Source: a virus
Direction: 5' to 3' (one strand)
DNA: 36,283 nucleotides
Virus record (IMG/VR): IMGVR_UViG_3300031521_000202
Coordinates: 1 to 36,283 of that record
Part shown: one piece after another, positions 15,261 to 22,058 of the stretch
How positions within the stretch are numbered: the first letter of the stretch is position 1
Layout of the letters: every line of letters begins with the position of its first letter
Made by a program: the position numbers and the translations under genes
Notes under the pieces: model-generated
What the model was told of the DNA's origin: nothing
The model's database searches: none
The model's input: only the letters and a program-made list of their open reading frames with translations

Positions 15261-15721
15261 ATATTATATTTTTCTTTTCTATTTTCTATTTCATATCTTT
15301 CAATAATATCTTTATATGTTTCTAAATCTTTTTTATTCATTTTTCTAATTATATTAGAATACGGTTCTGTGATCCATTCTTTATCTTTAAAACTACGCAT
15401 TCCAATAAACCAATCACAAATATCACCATTACATATCATGGGTGTAGGCTTGTGGGTATGATAATCTTTTATTATTAAATAATCACCATCCTTATATGAT
15501 GGCATTTTTTTAACTATATCACCTTCTTTAATGGTAAATTGTTCATCGTCCATCTCACTATCTGCATTCCATACAAGATAATATATATCATCATATTTTA
15601 TTGATATTTCACTTATTATTACTAAACGATTATTTAATTTAGTATTGTTAACAATAACAAAATCATCAAGATGATATTTATTTGTCTTATGTTTTTCATA
15701 TAATTTAAATTTTGTTATCAT
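15257..15721 (-). CDS. Tagged array protein with SH3-like body
   Basis: 154 residues, head MITKFKLYE, tail RKEKYNI. Two possible small barrel repeats: YHLDDFVIVNNTKLNNRLVIISEISIKYDDIYYLVWN and a second one starting YKDGDYLIIKDYHTHKPTPMIC. The C-terminal helix (KMNKKDLETYKDIIERYE) precedes the tail as in other members. Function unknown; the DYLI/DFVI strands relate it to the GDYV group. Confidence 0.7.
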   Translation of the reverse strand: MITKFKLYEKHKTNKYHLDDFVIVNNTKLNNRLVIISEISIKYDDIYYLVWNADSEMDDEQFTIKEGDIVKKMPSYKDGDYLIIKDYHTHKPTPMICNGDICDWFIGMRSFKDKEWITEPYSNIIRKMNKKDLETYKDIIERYEIENRKEKYNI

Positions 15722-16104
15722 ATATTATATTTTTTAGTATTTTTTAAAATAATTAGATCTTTAAATATTTTACTATATGCTAATAAATTAACATCTATTA
15801 AACATTCTACCATATCTTTATCTTCTGAAAAACTTCTAATAACAATTTTTGCTGAACTATCAAATTTTTTAAAATAATCAGATACACTTTGCATTATTTT
15901 TAATTCATCTTCATCAATAGCCATAAAATAAAAACTTGATCTTATAAATTTTTTTACACCAGATATACCAAGTTTAGCTTCATATGATCCCATATTTCCT
16001 AAATCATCATCAGGATAAAATTTATTAATAACAAGTTCTATAAACTCACTAAGTTCCTTATCATCTTTAGATGCTATTTTTTCGTTGAATTTTTCAATTT
16101 TCAT
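15718..16104 (-). CDS. Tagged array protein
   Basis: 128 residues, head MKIEKFNEK, tail NTKKYNI. Acidic N-terminal helix (KDDKELSEFIELVINKFYPDDD), a glycine-containing turn (NMGSYEAKLGISGVKKF), then a mixed region with IVIRSFSEDKDMVECLIDVNLL. No motif known to me. Overlaps both neighbours by ATGA. Function unknown. Confidence 0.7.
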   Translation of the reverse strand: MKIEKFNEKIASKDDKELSEFIELVINKFYPDDDLGNMGSYEAKLGISGVKKFIRSSFYFMAIDEDELKIMQSVSDYFKKFDSSAKIVIRSFSEDKDMVECLIDVNLLAYSKIFKDLIILKNTKKYNI

Positions 16105-16574
16105 AAATTATATTTATTTATATCTTTTTTTATTTTTTTGTTTTCTATCTTTTGTAACTCTTTTTTATATTCTTCCTCATCTTTTTCCTGTTCCTTTTTT
16201 CTAAATATTCTATATATTTTATAAAAATATTTTTTTAAATATTCATAATCATCTTCTGTGATATCAATAGAATAATTAGAATTAGCATTATTAGCATCAT
16301 GGTAATTAAAACATATATATGGAATTTTATAGCCGTTATCTCTTGTTTCACAACCAATATATATTTTACTAAAATTCAATCCATATTTAAACCCAACACT
16401 AGATTCGTTTGTACTATTTATACCAGGATTAATATTATCAAAATTATCTTCAATAAATTTTATTGTATCAATCACAACATCAGATAATTTTGGTTTTTTA
16501 TCACCATAATTAACAACAACATTCTTATCAGTCACATCAGTTATCCAATTATTATATTCTTTTAAATACTTCAT
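16101..16574 (-). CDS. Tagged array protein
   Basis: 157 residues, head variant MKYLKEYNN, tail DINKYNL. The middle looks globular (SVGFKYGLNFSKIYIGCETRDNGYKIPYICFNYHD), followed by a basic/acidic coiled-coil-like helix (YRIFRKKEQEKDEEEYKKEL) leading into the tail. A small folded domain on a helical stalk is plausible. Function unknown. Confidence 0.7.
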   Translation of the reverse strand: MKYLKEYNNWITDVTDKNVVVNYGDKKPKLSDVVIDTIKFIEDNFDNINPGINSTNESSVGFKYGLNFSKIYIGCETRDNGYKIPYICFNYHDANNANSNYSIDITEDDYEYLKKYFYKIYRIFRKKEQEKDEEEYKKELQKIENKKIKKDINKYNL

Positions 16575-16855
16575 AAATTATATTTTATTATATTTTCATA
16601 TTCAATTTTTTCTTCATCAGTCAAAATTTCATCTCTAATCCATGATTGTGATAATTCTTTACTAGTTAATGGTTTAAATCTTGGAATTTCTCCTTTAATA
16701 TTATTTAATTCCGCACTTAATTCACCGCAAACTCTCCAATATTTAGAATTTGTTTTTCTAGTAAATTCATTATAATCATAAATAAAATTATCAATTTTTT
16801 TTAAAATATCAATTTTCATTTTATCATATTCAGCACGTGTTTTTATGATTCCCAT
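16571..16855 (-). CDS. Tail-only array protein
   Basis: 94 residues ending NIIKYNL, but the N-terminus MGIIKTRAEYDKMK is not a standard head. This is the one clear case of the tail without the head, useful for separating their roles. The body is helical (DILKKIDNFIYDYNEFTRK, then a Trp/Cys/Gly segment WRVCGELSAEL). Starts with a one-base overlap (TAATG) to the upstream gene. Confidence 0.65.
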   Translation of the reverse strand: MGIIKTRAEYDKMKIDILKKIDNFIYDYNEFTRKTNSKYWRVCGELSAELNNIKGEIPRFKPLTSKELSQSWIRDEILTDEEKIEYENIIKYNL

Positions 16856-17169
16856 TATACTTTTAACTTTTCTTTATTTTTATTTACATGTTTTAATAAT
16901 TCTGTAAAAGAATTAAATTTTTCAATAGTTTTTTTACCATTTATATTTATTTCTTTTTTATAAAAAAAAGCACCTTCATCTTTTATTTTTTTAACTGCTA
17001 TATCAACAACAGAATCCAATGAATGATAATATTTTGGCGATTTAGAACCAATATTTTTTTTGTAGAAATTAAGTTTTTCTAATTCTTTTATTTCATCATC
17101 TGTCCAATATGTTGAATTAGTAATTTTTTTATACTTTGAAAAAATTTCATATTTTTTTAAATATTTCAT
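16855..17169 (-). CDS. Head-only array protein
   Basis: 104 residues with a head variant MKYLKKYEIF but ending KNKEKLKV, without KYNI: the converse of its downstream neighbour. The body has WTDDEIKELEKLNFYKKNIG, a Ser/Lys segment, and a C-terminal TELLKHVNKNKEKL helix. It is possible that a recombination exchanged ends between these two adjacent genes. Function unknown. Confidence 0.65.
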   Translation of the reverse strand: MKYLKKYEIFSKYKKITNSTYWTDDEIKELEKLNFYKKNIGSKSPKYYHSLDSVVDIAVKKIKDEGAFFYKKEININGKKTIEKFNSFTELLKHVNKNKEKLKV

Positions 17170-17178
17170 ACTATTTAT

Positions 17179-17700
17179 TTATTTTTTCTTATCTGACCAA
17201 ATATAATAGCCATTATACTCGTTCTCATATGTCATCTCACCTAATGTTGAAATAACATTTAATGTTGTATCAAAAGTTATAGTCTGTTGAAATGTAAATT
17301 TAACCGCGTCTTTATTAATATAAGTCAATGGTTTTAATTTTATGCCAAAAACATCTAATGAATCCGGAATTTCACGATAAAACTCTGATAATGCATAAGT
17401 CACTAAATTTTCTCTAATATTTTCAATATCTTCTTTATCAAAAATAAATGATCTAAATACTACTCTCTCTGTACCAAGAATATCACCAGTCAAATCATTA
17501 ACTTTGTATTGATGTTTCTTTTTATCAATCAAGTCAATATATTGTTCATAACTTTTATAATACTCAACAAGAATTTTAGTATATTTTGGCCCTGCCAATT
17601 TAATATTATAGAAAAATTCATCTAATTTAACATTAGGTATTTGAAATTCTTTTAGTGACGACCACTCTGTAAATTTTGTTATATTTAATATTTCATTCAT
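17179..17700 (-). CDS. Hypothetical protein
   Basis: 173 residues without head or tail (starts MNEILNITKFTEW, ends WSDKKK). It appears globular: LKEFQIPNVKLDEFFYNIKL, then KYKVND-like linker, GTERVVFRSFIFDKEDI and a beta-rich C-terminus (FQQTITFDTTLNVISTLGEMTYENEY). No family recognised. It lies nine bases upstream of the next gene in the same operon. Confidence 0.65.
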   Translation of the reverse strand: MNEILNITKFTEWSSLKEFQIPNVKLDEFFYNIKLAGPKYTKILVEYYKSYEQYIDLIDKKKHQYKVNDLTGDILGTERVVFRSFIFDKEDIENIRENLVTYALSEFYREIPDSLDVFGIKLKPLTYINKDAVKFTFQQTITFDTTLNVISTLGEMTYENEYNGYYIWSDKKK

Positions 17701-17704
17701 ATTC

Positions 17705-18376
17705 TTATTTTTTTATTATTTTTAATAAATTACTATATTCGTCATCTTCTAATTTAATTCTAATTTCATTTTGATAATTTTTGCTAAAAATGAGTATTTC
17801 TTTTTCATTTTTTAACACTCTTATATTAGTAGTGCCGCCATCAGCATTATTAACATTCATTACAAATCTATCAGAAAAATCTGAAATTGGTACATTGTTC
17901 ATGTTCTTCAATCCTGTTAATAAACTTGTTATACTTTTTCTATCTCTATCGTTCTTTGATTTATTAATTTGTTTTTTAGCTACCCATAATAAAAATTCAT
18001 AAACTAAATATGCACAAACTAAAAACTTACCAACTTCAGCTAATAAACTTTCATTATATGAATTAAATTCTTTAATATGTTTCATTTTATTTTCTTGTTT
18101 ATTTTTATATTCTTTATCCTTATCATTGGCAATAAAATCATCTAAAATCTCATTTAGTATTTCTCTCACCAACTTTTCATATTCTTTTTCATCTTTAACT
18201 AAATTAACACCCTTATTATTTATATCGCTTAAAAGATCAGAAAATCTCTTACTATTCTTATAATATTTCCTAAGTGATACAGGTTTAGCACCTTTATTTA
18301 TATAAAAAGTAATAATAGGGTGCATCGCCTTAAATATATCAGATTTTGCTTGTTTTATAATTCCTAAATTTTCCAT
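17705..18376 (-). CDS. Hypothetical protein, possible fusion with an internal array head
   Basis: 223 residues. The N-terminal 97 are helical and basic/acidic; at residue 98 (ATG at 18085) the sequence MKHIKEFNSYNESLL reads exactly like an array head, followed by a hydrophobic segment (KFLVCAYLVYEFLLWVA) and a soluble C-terminal part. Either a second, internally started gene (17705-18085, 126 residues) is present, or an array gene has fused in frame to an upstream gene. First gene of the right minus operon, with AATATATACA about 8 bases upstream. Confidence 0.65.
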   Translation of the reverse strand: MENLGIIKQAKSDIFKAMHPIITFYINKGAKPVSLRKYYKNSKRFSDLLSDINNKGVNLVKDEKEYEKLVREILNEILDDFIANDKDKEYKNKQENKMKHIKEFNSYNESLLAEVGKFLVCAYLVYEFLLWVAKKQINKSKNDRDRKSITSLLTGLKNMNNVPISDFSDRFVMNVNNADGGTTNIRVLKNEKEILIFSKNYQNEIRIKLEDDEYSNLLKIIKK

Positions 18377-18429
18377 ATGTTGTATATATTATTTTTAAAT
18401 TCTCAATTTTTGGTTTTTATATATATTGT
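18377..18429. promoter_or_regulatory. Divergent promoter region
   Basis: 53 bases between the minus array and the plus unit. Both strands have an alternating TA element: minus AATATATACA near 18381-18390 and plus TTTTTATATATATTG at 18416-18428. It is the same kind of element as at 9987-10075. No -33 TTTG / -7 TAnnTTTG pair is evident. Confidence 0.35.
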
Positions 18430-18528
18430 GTGATAACTAAATTTAAAATATTTGAATCAGTAAACGAAGGCGAGCCTCAAGTTGGTGATTATGTTTTATG
18501 TAAAAATGTTAGCAATAAAAAAATATAA
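18430..18528 (+). pseudogene. Orphan array head with truncated GDYV body
   Basis: From GTG 18430 the frame reads head MITKFKIFE, then SVNEGEPQVGDYVLCKN and stops at TAA 18526-18528 after 32 residues. It corresponds to the first third of a GDYV-type array protein, but on the opposite strand from the array and without a tail. It is best explained as a truncated remnant of a duplicated array gene, though a real short peptide from a GTG start is possible. Confidence 0.5.
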
Positions 18529-18536
18529 CATCTAAA

Positions 18537-19334
18537 ATGAAAAAAATACTATTTATTATTTTAATATTTTTAGCATATTCTTGTAATACCAGTAAAATAC
18601 CAATTAAAAAATCAGTATCAATAGAATTTTATCAACAAAAGACTGAACCAAAGCCTGAACCAAAGCCTGAACCAAAGCCTGAACCAAAGCCTGAATCTAA
18701 ACCTAAATCTATATTAACAAAAATATCAATTAATCAATCAGAAGTAAAAAAAGATATTCCAGTTGTTAAAAAAGTTAAATCAAATATAAAACCAGCAACA
18801 ATTTCTAAATCACCAGGATTTGATAAAGGTAGTATAAACTATGTTATTCAAGATACTATGATAATTGGAGTTATAACTGAAGTAAATATGACAATATCTA
18901 AAGGTGTTGATATAAAAACTATAATAGCAGATATAAAAACATTCAAAGATAATAATTTACATACGGATACTATTAGAATTGCGCCAGTTATGAGAGCAAG
19001 ATTAGTAGATTCATCAAACGGAATAAATTTTATTATTACATCGAAAACAAATGCTGAGCAATTTTTAGAAATTGGTGATTACACAAGATGGACGTGGGAT
19101 ATAACGCCATTAAATAAAGGTAAAAATAAACTATCTCTTATAGTGGATGTTATATATGAAAATAAAAGTAAAAGTTATCAAGTTTATGATGGTCTTATTT
19201 ATGTTTATTCTAATGAAACTTTTTTTCAAAAAATAACTAAATTTATTATAAAAAATTGGCAATATTTATTATCTTCGTTGCTTATACCATTTATCGGTTT
19301 TTTATATACCCGATACAAAAAGAAAAAACATTAA
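18537..19334 (+). CDS. Candidate unimolecular spanin (OM lipoprotein with C-terminal TM)
   Basis: 265 residues. N-terminus MKKILFIILIFLAYSC is a lipoprotein signal with lipobox AYSC (Cys16). It is followed by a proline-rich rod with four perfect EPKP units, a beta-rich periplasmic domain (for example ARLVDSSNGINFIITSK and WTWDITPLNKGKNKLSLIVDV) and a single C-terminal membrane helix (NWQYLLSSLLIPFIGFLY) with basic end RYKKKKH. A lipid anchor at one end and an inner-membrane helix at the other is the u-spanin plan (as in phage T1), which fuses inner and outer membrane at lysis. It could instead be another envelope-spanning protein; no holin or endolysin is next to it. Confidence 0.55.
   Translation: MKKILFIILIFLAYSCNTSKIPIKKSVSIEFYQQKTEPKPEPKPEPKPEPKPESKPKSILTKISINQSEVKKDIPVVKKVKSNIKPATISKSPGFDKGSINYVIQDTMIIGVITEVNMTISKGVDIKTIIADIKTFKDNNLHTDTIRIAPVMRARLVDSSNGINFIITSKTNAEQFLEIGDYTRWTWDITPLNKGKNKLSLIVDVIYENKSKSYQVYDGLIYVYSNETFFQKITKFIIKNWQYLLSSLLIPFIGFLYTRYKKKKH
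18648..18695 (+). repeat. Four perfect 12-bp tandem repeats in the spanin rod
   Basis: CCAAAGCCTGAA occurs four times head to tail with no mismatch, encoding repeated Pro-Lys-Pro-Glu. Perfect repetition means recent expansion or slippage. Each unit changes the rod by four residues without a frameshift, so length can vary without loss of the protein. Confidence 0.9.
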
Positions 19335-19335
19335 T

Positions 19336-20088
19336 ATGAAAGTTAAAAAATTTACAGAAGAAATACAAACTAAAAATTTTTCAGATATGGAAAATTGGAC
19401 ACCTGGATTTTCAGGTGAAAAAAAAGTCACATATACTGGAAATAAAAAAATAGATTATGAATTAGGATCAAAAGTTATTGATTTATTAAGCGAATATGAA
19501 CTTGGTATTATGACCATTGGTCCTGGAAAATGGCTTCATGGTCAAGGTTTGGTATTGCCAGATGAAACTAATTTTCAAGAATATAGAGTTAATATATGTA
19601 AAAAAGATTGGGATAATTTTATAGAAAATTATAACGATGAAAACGATATTAAATATGATGATTTATCAGAAGATGAACAAGAAAAAGTGCAAGATATTTA
19701 TAATAAATTACCATATAACGAAAATACTAGTTATGGTAGAGAAACTATTGAATTTTCCGTATTTTTACCAAATAATGTAACTAATATTAACTCTGCGTCA
19801 ATGAGTGATGCTTCTACATATTTAAAATTATTGAGTGATAGTGGTTTCAGGTTATTTGGTGGAGATTTTGACGAATATGACATTTTTTATCATGAAGTAG
19901 AGCCTACAAAAAAATTCATAAATAGTAAAAAAATTAAAATAAGTAATAATAATTTAGAAATAATTAATACAATAAGTCATAGATTACATAAAGATGGTAA
20001 AGTATTTGATACATTTAAAGAACTTTTAAATGATAGCGAATCAACAGCCAAACAATTATTTAATGAATGGTTAAATTTAATGAAATGA
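19336..20088 (+). CDS. Hypothetical protein with array-like head
   Basis: 250 residues, N-terminus MKVKKFTEEIQ resembling the array head although on the plus strand. The body includes GIMTIGPGKWLHGQGLVLPDE, an acidic linker (DDLSEDEQEKVQDI), and SGFRLFGGDFDEYDIFYHEVEP, then a helical C-terminus. It seems globular and soluble. It starts one base after the spanin stop and overlaps Dam by ATGA. No family recognised. Confidence 0.65.
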   Translation: MKVKKFTEEIQTKNFSDMENWTPGFSGEKKVTYTGNKKIDYELGSKVIDLLSEYELGIMTIGPGKWLHGQGLVLPDETNFQEYRVNICKKDWDNFIENYNDENDIKYDDLSEDEQEKVQDIYNKLPYNENTSYGRETIEFSVFLPNNVTNINSASMSDASTYLKLLSDSGFRLFGGDFDEYDIFYHEVEPTKKFINSKKIKISNNNLEIINTISHRLHKDGKVFDTFKELLNDSESTAKQLFNEWLNLMK

Positions 20089-20588
20089 AATTTTACGGGC
20101 AAAAACAAAAGAAATTATACGAAGAATTTATCTCACAACATATTCCAAATAACATAGAAATTTATGTAGAGCCATTCGCTGGCTCTTTTTCTGTTGCATG
20201 TTATTTAATTGAAGAAAGATTAAAAGATATTGATAAGTCTCCTAAAAAATTAATTTATAATGATATAAATAATTACAATTTAAAAATTTATGCTGATAAA
20301 GTTCATCATTTAGATTATAAAGAAATTTTCAAATTATACGACTCAGAAAAAACATTTTTTTATTTAGATCCACCATATTTTAAGAAAGAATTTTTATATT
20401 CAGGGTGTGAAAATTATTCAAGGCAATTTCACATTGAATTGTATGATGAAATAAAAAAACTAAAAGGAAAATTTACACTATCATATGAAGATTGCACATT
20501 TATACGAGATTTATATAAAGATTTTACAATTTATAAATATGATGGCAAAAATAGAATATTCAAAAACGAATTAATAATAACAAAATGA
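20085..20588 (+). CDS. dam: Compact D12-class DNA adenine methylase
   Basis: 167 residues from ATG 20085 (ATGA overlap); the frame can be extended to 20067 but that lies inside the previous gene. Motif I VEPFAGSFSVACYL binds S-adenosylmethionine and motif IV FYLDPPYF is the catalytic DPPY, in the order of D12 (Dam/DpnM) enzymes; FTLSYED follows. It methylates adenine N6. Only about 70 residues separate motifs I and IV, much less than in T4 or E. coli Dam, so the usual target-recognition region is largely missing. It may be a reduced enzyme or one with different specificity. Confidence 0.75.
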   Translation: MKFYGQKQKKLYEEFISQHIPNNIEIYVEPFAGSFSVACYLIEERLKDIDKSPKKLIYNDINNYNLKIYADKVHHLDYKEIFKLYDSEKTFFYLDPPYFKKEFLYSGCENYSRQFHIELYDEIKKLKGKFTLSYEDCTFIRDLYKDFTIYKYDGKNRIFKNELIITK

Positions 20589-20932
20589 CAAAATTTAATC
20601 CTGAAAACAAAGAAAGTTTAACTTATGGAGAATGTTTAGATCCAGCAATGAAAATAACAGATCAACACGATGCTGATCAATATTTATATGATTATGTTAG
20701 ATTTATCGAAAAAAATATAGATCCTACATCTAACATGACTGCTATTCAAATGGCTAAATATAATCTCGGATATTATGCTGGATATCACAATGATGACACT
20801 AGATTAAGGGTAGAAACTTTATTTATGTGTAAACATCCAATATTTGGTAGTATAGCAGAAAAAGATTCATTAACATCTGAAGAAGCATTTAATCTTGGAA
20901 TGAAAATAGGTCTTAATGAAATAGAAAAATGA
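20585..20932 (+). CDS. Hypothetical protein
   Basis: 115 residues, co-translated with Dam (ATGA overlap). The sequence looks like a conserved small helical protein: DPAMKITDQHDADQYLYDYVRFIE, then NLGYYAGYHNDDTRLRVETLF, CKHPIFG and a C-terminal TSEEAFNLGMKIGL. The His/Asp-rich segments could bind metal, but I know of no family function. Confidence 0.65.
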   Translation: MTKFNPENKESLTYGECLDPAMKITDQHDADQYLYDYVRFIEKNIDPTSNMTAIQMAKYNLGYYAGYHNDDTRLRVETLFMCKHPIFGSIAEKDSLTSEEAFNLGMKIGLNEIEK

Positions 20933-21078
20933 AATCAAATAATTTAGATATAAACACTATCACAAATGATATAATAATGTTTAGAATATTAATAGCATTA
21001 CTTGTACCTGTTGCTATATTTTCATATTATGTTGCATTTCATCTAGATAAGGTTTTAATATATTTAAATCTTGTTTAA
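20929..21078 (+). CDS. Small single-pass membrane protein
   Basis: 49 residues starting in an ATGA overlap with the preceding stop and ending at TAA 21076-21078. One hydrophobic helix (FRILIALLVPVAIFSYYVAF) is flanked by a polar N-terminus. The coupling supports a real gene. It could be an inner-membrane accessory of any kind; no function assigned. Confidence 0.55.
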   Translation: MKSNNLDINTITNDIIMFRILIALLVPVAIFSYYVAFHLDKVLIYLNLV

Positions 21079-21102
21079 TTTAAACCAATTCTAAATAAAC
21101 GT

Positions 21103-21128
21103 CTATAAAAAGAAAAGAAATTTTATAG
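21103..21128 (+). promoter_or_regulatory. Hairpin abutting the polymerase start codon
   Basis: CTATAAAA (21103-21110) and TTTTATAG (21121-21128) are perfect 8-bp arms around a purine loop AGAAAAGAAA; the ATG of the polymerase fragment follows at the next base. Folded in mRNA it would cover the ribosome site. T4 gp43 represses its own translation by binding a hairpin at its ribosome site, so this is a candidate translational operator. Confidence 0.4.
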
Positions 21129-22019
21129 ATGACTGCTGCAGAAAAAAGAGAAAAAGTATCAGAATTAAAGAAAAAAATAGACGAAACCCAAGCAGATTAC
21201 GATAGAGCCAAAGCAATGCAACTTGCTCTAAAACTTGTTATTAACGGCACATACGGTGCCTTCGCACACCCAAAATTCGTATTATCAAATTCACATATAG
21301 CAAATGCTATCACGGCTATGGGTCGTGATGTGATCCAATATATGTTAAAGAAAATAGAACATTATTTCTATACAGAATGGCATTTAGATATTGAATCACA
21401 CAAAAAACTTGGGATTGAATATGTTGCTGAAAAAGATGGTAAATTTTTCTTATTAAATAGAGAAGGTGAAAATATTCATTATTCACATCCTTCTATTGAT
21501 GATTTATTATCTAAATTAAACATAATGAAATATGATTTAAAAGAAGATAAGCAAGAACTTGCTGGTTATAATGTCTTATATCGCAGAAACATACACGATT
21601 TTTCTAATATTAAAAAAATATCAACTGATTCCCCTATAACTATTTATGGTGATACAGATTCTGTGGCTTTTAATACTATTATAAATACAAATAATGGAGA
21701 TTTTACAATAGAACATTTATATGAAAAAAATATAAATACTGGTTCTGCTGGTATAACATTAAAAGGGCACGAATCTGTTAATTGCGAAGAAAAAGTTTTA
21801 AATTGGGATGAAAATAAAAAACTTTATTATGCAACTGTTAAAAGGATCATAAAACATAAAGTATCTAAATCAAAATGGAAACTCAAAACTAAATCAGGTG
21901 AAGAAATTATAGTTACAAATGATCACTCTATGATAGTATTTAGAGACGGTAAAAAATTAGAACTCAAGCCATCCGAAATTTTAAAAACAGATAAAATATT
22001 ATCTATTAGAAAAAAATGA
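21129..22019 (+). CDS. Family B DNA polymerase fragment fused to split-intein N-half
   Basis: 296 residues. Polymerase part 1-177: a finger-region helix, motif B KLVINGTYGAF (35-45) and motif C YGDTD (173-177). The exonuclease domain and motif A are absent, and an in-frame TAG lies directly before the ATG, so the polymerase's first half must be another gene outside this window. Residues 178-296 are an intein N-half: block A begins at Ser178 (SVAFNTIINTNNGDF) and block B has VTNDHSMIV. The chain stops after LSIRKK. Splicing in trans with the product of 23251-24222 would rejoin YGDTD to SLYISF. Confidence 0.85.
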   Translation: MTAAEKREKVSELKKKIDETQADYDRAKAMQLALKLVINGTYGAFAHPKFVLSNSHIANAITAMGRDVIQYMLKKIEHYFYTEWHLDIESHKKLGIEYVAEKDGKFFLLNREGENIHYSHPSIDDLLSKLNIMKYDLKEDKQELAGYNVLYRRNIHDFSNIKKISTDSPITIYGDTDSVAFNTIINTNNGDFTIEHLYEKNINTGSAGITLKGHESVNCEEKVLNWDENKKLYYATVKRIIKHKVSKSKWKLKTKSGEEIIVTNDHSMIVFRDGKKLELKPSEILKTDKILSIRKK

Positions 22020-22030
22020 AATATTTACAT

Positions 22031-22040
22031 TTATATATAG
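22031..22040 (+). promoter_or_regulatory. TATATATAG element before the endonuclease
   Basis: TTATATATAG lies 18 bases upstream of ATG 22059, in the 39-base gap after the polymerase fragment. It matches the element before other first genes and may let the endonuclease and polymerase C-half be transcribed separately. Confidence 0.3.
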
Positions 22041-22058
22041 AGATAAAAGTATCACCAT

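Noticed and set aside
4719-16574. K-[YF]-N-[IL] ends as a pure by-product of a DNA promoter or ribosome-site motif (AAATATAATATATG)
   Set aside because: Synonymous codons vary (TAC, AAC, ATT), Tyr and Phe interchange, and the end is kept at 4719 where no gene follows. A dual role at DNA level is still possible, so this is only partly rejected.
18648-18695. CRISPR-like or regulatory tandem repeat
   Set aside because: Four contiguous 12-bp in-frame repeats without spacers, coding for a Pro-Lys-Pro-Glu rod.
20067-20084. Earlier start of Dam
   Set aside because: The extra residues lie inside the preceding gene, and ATG 20085 forms the usual ATGA junction.
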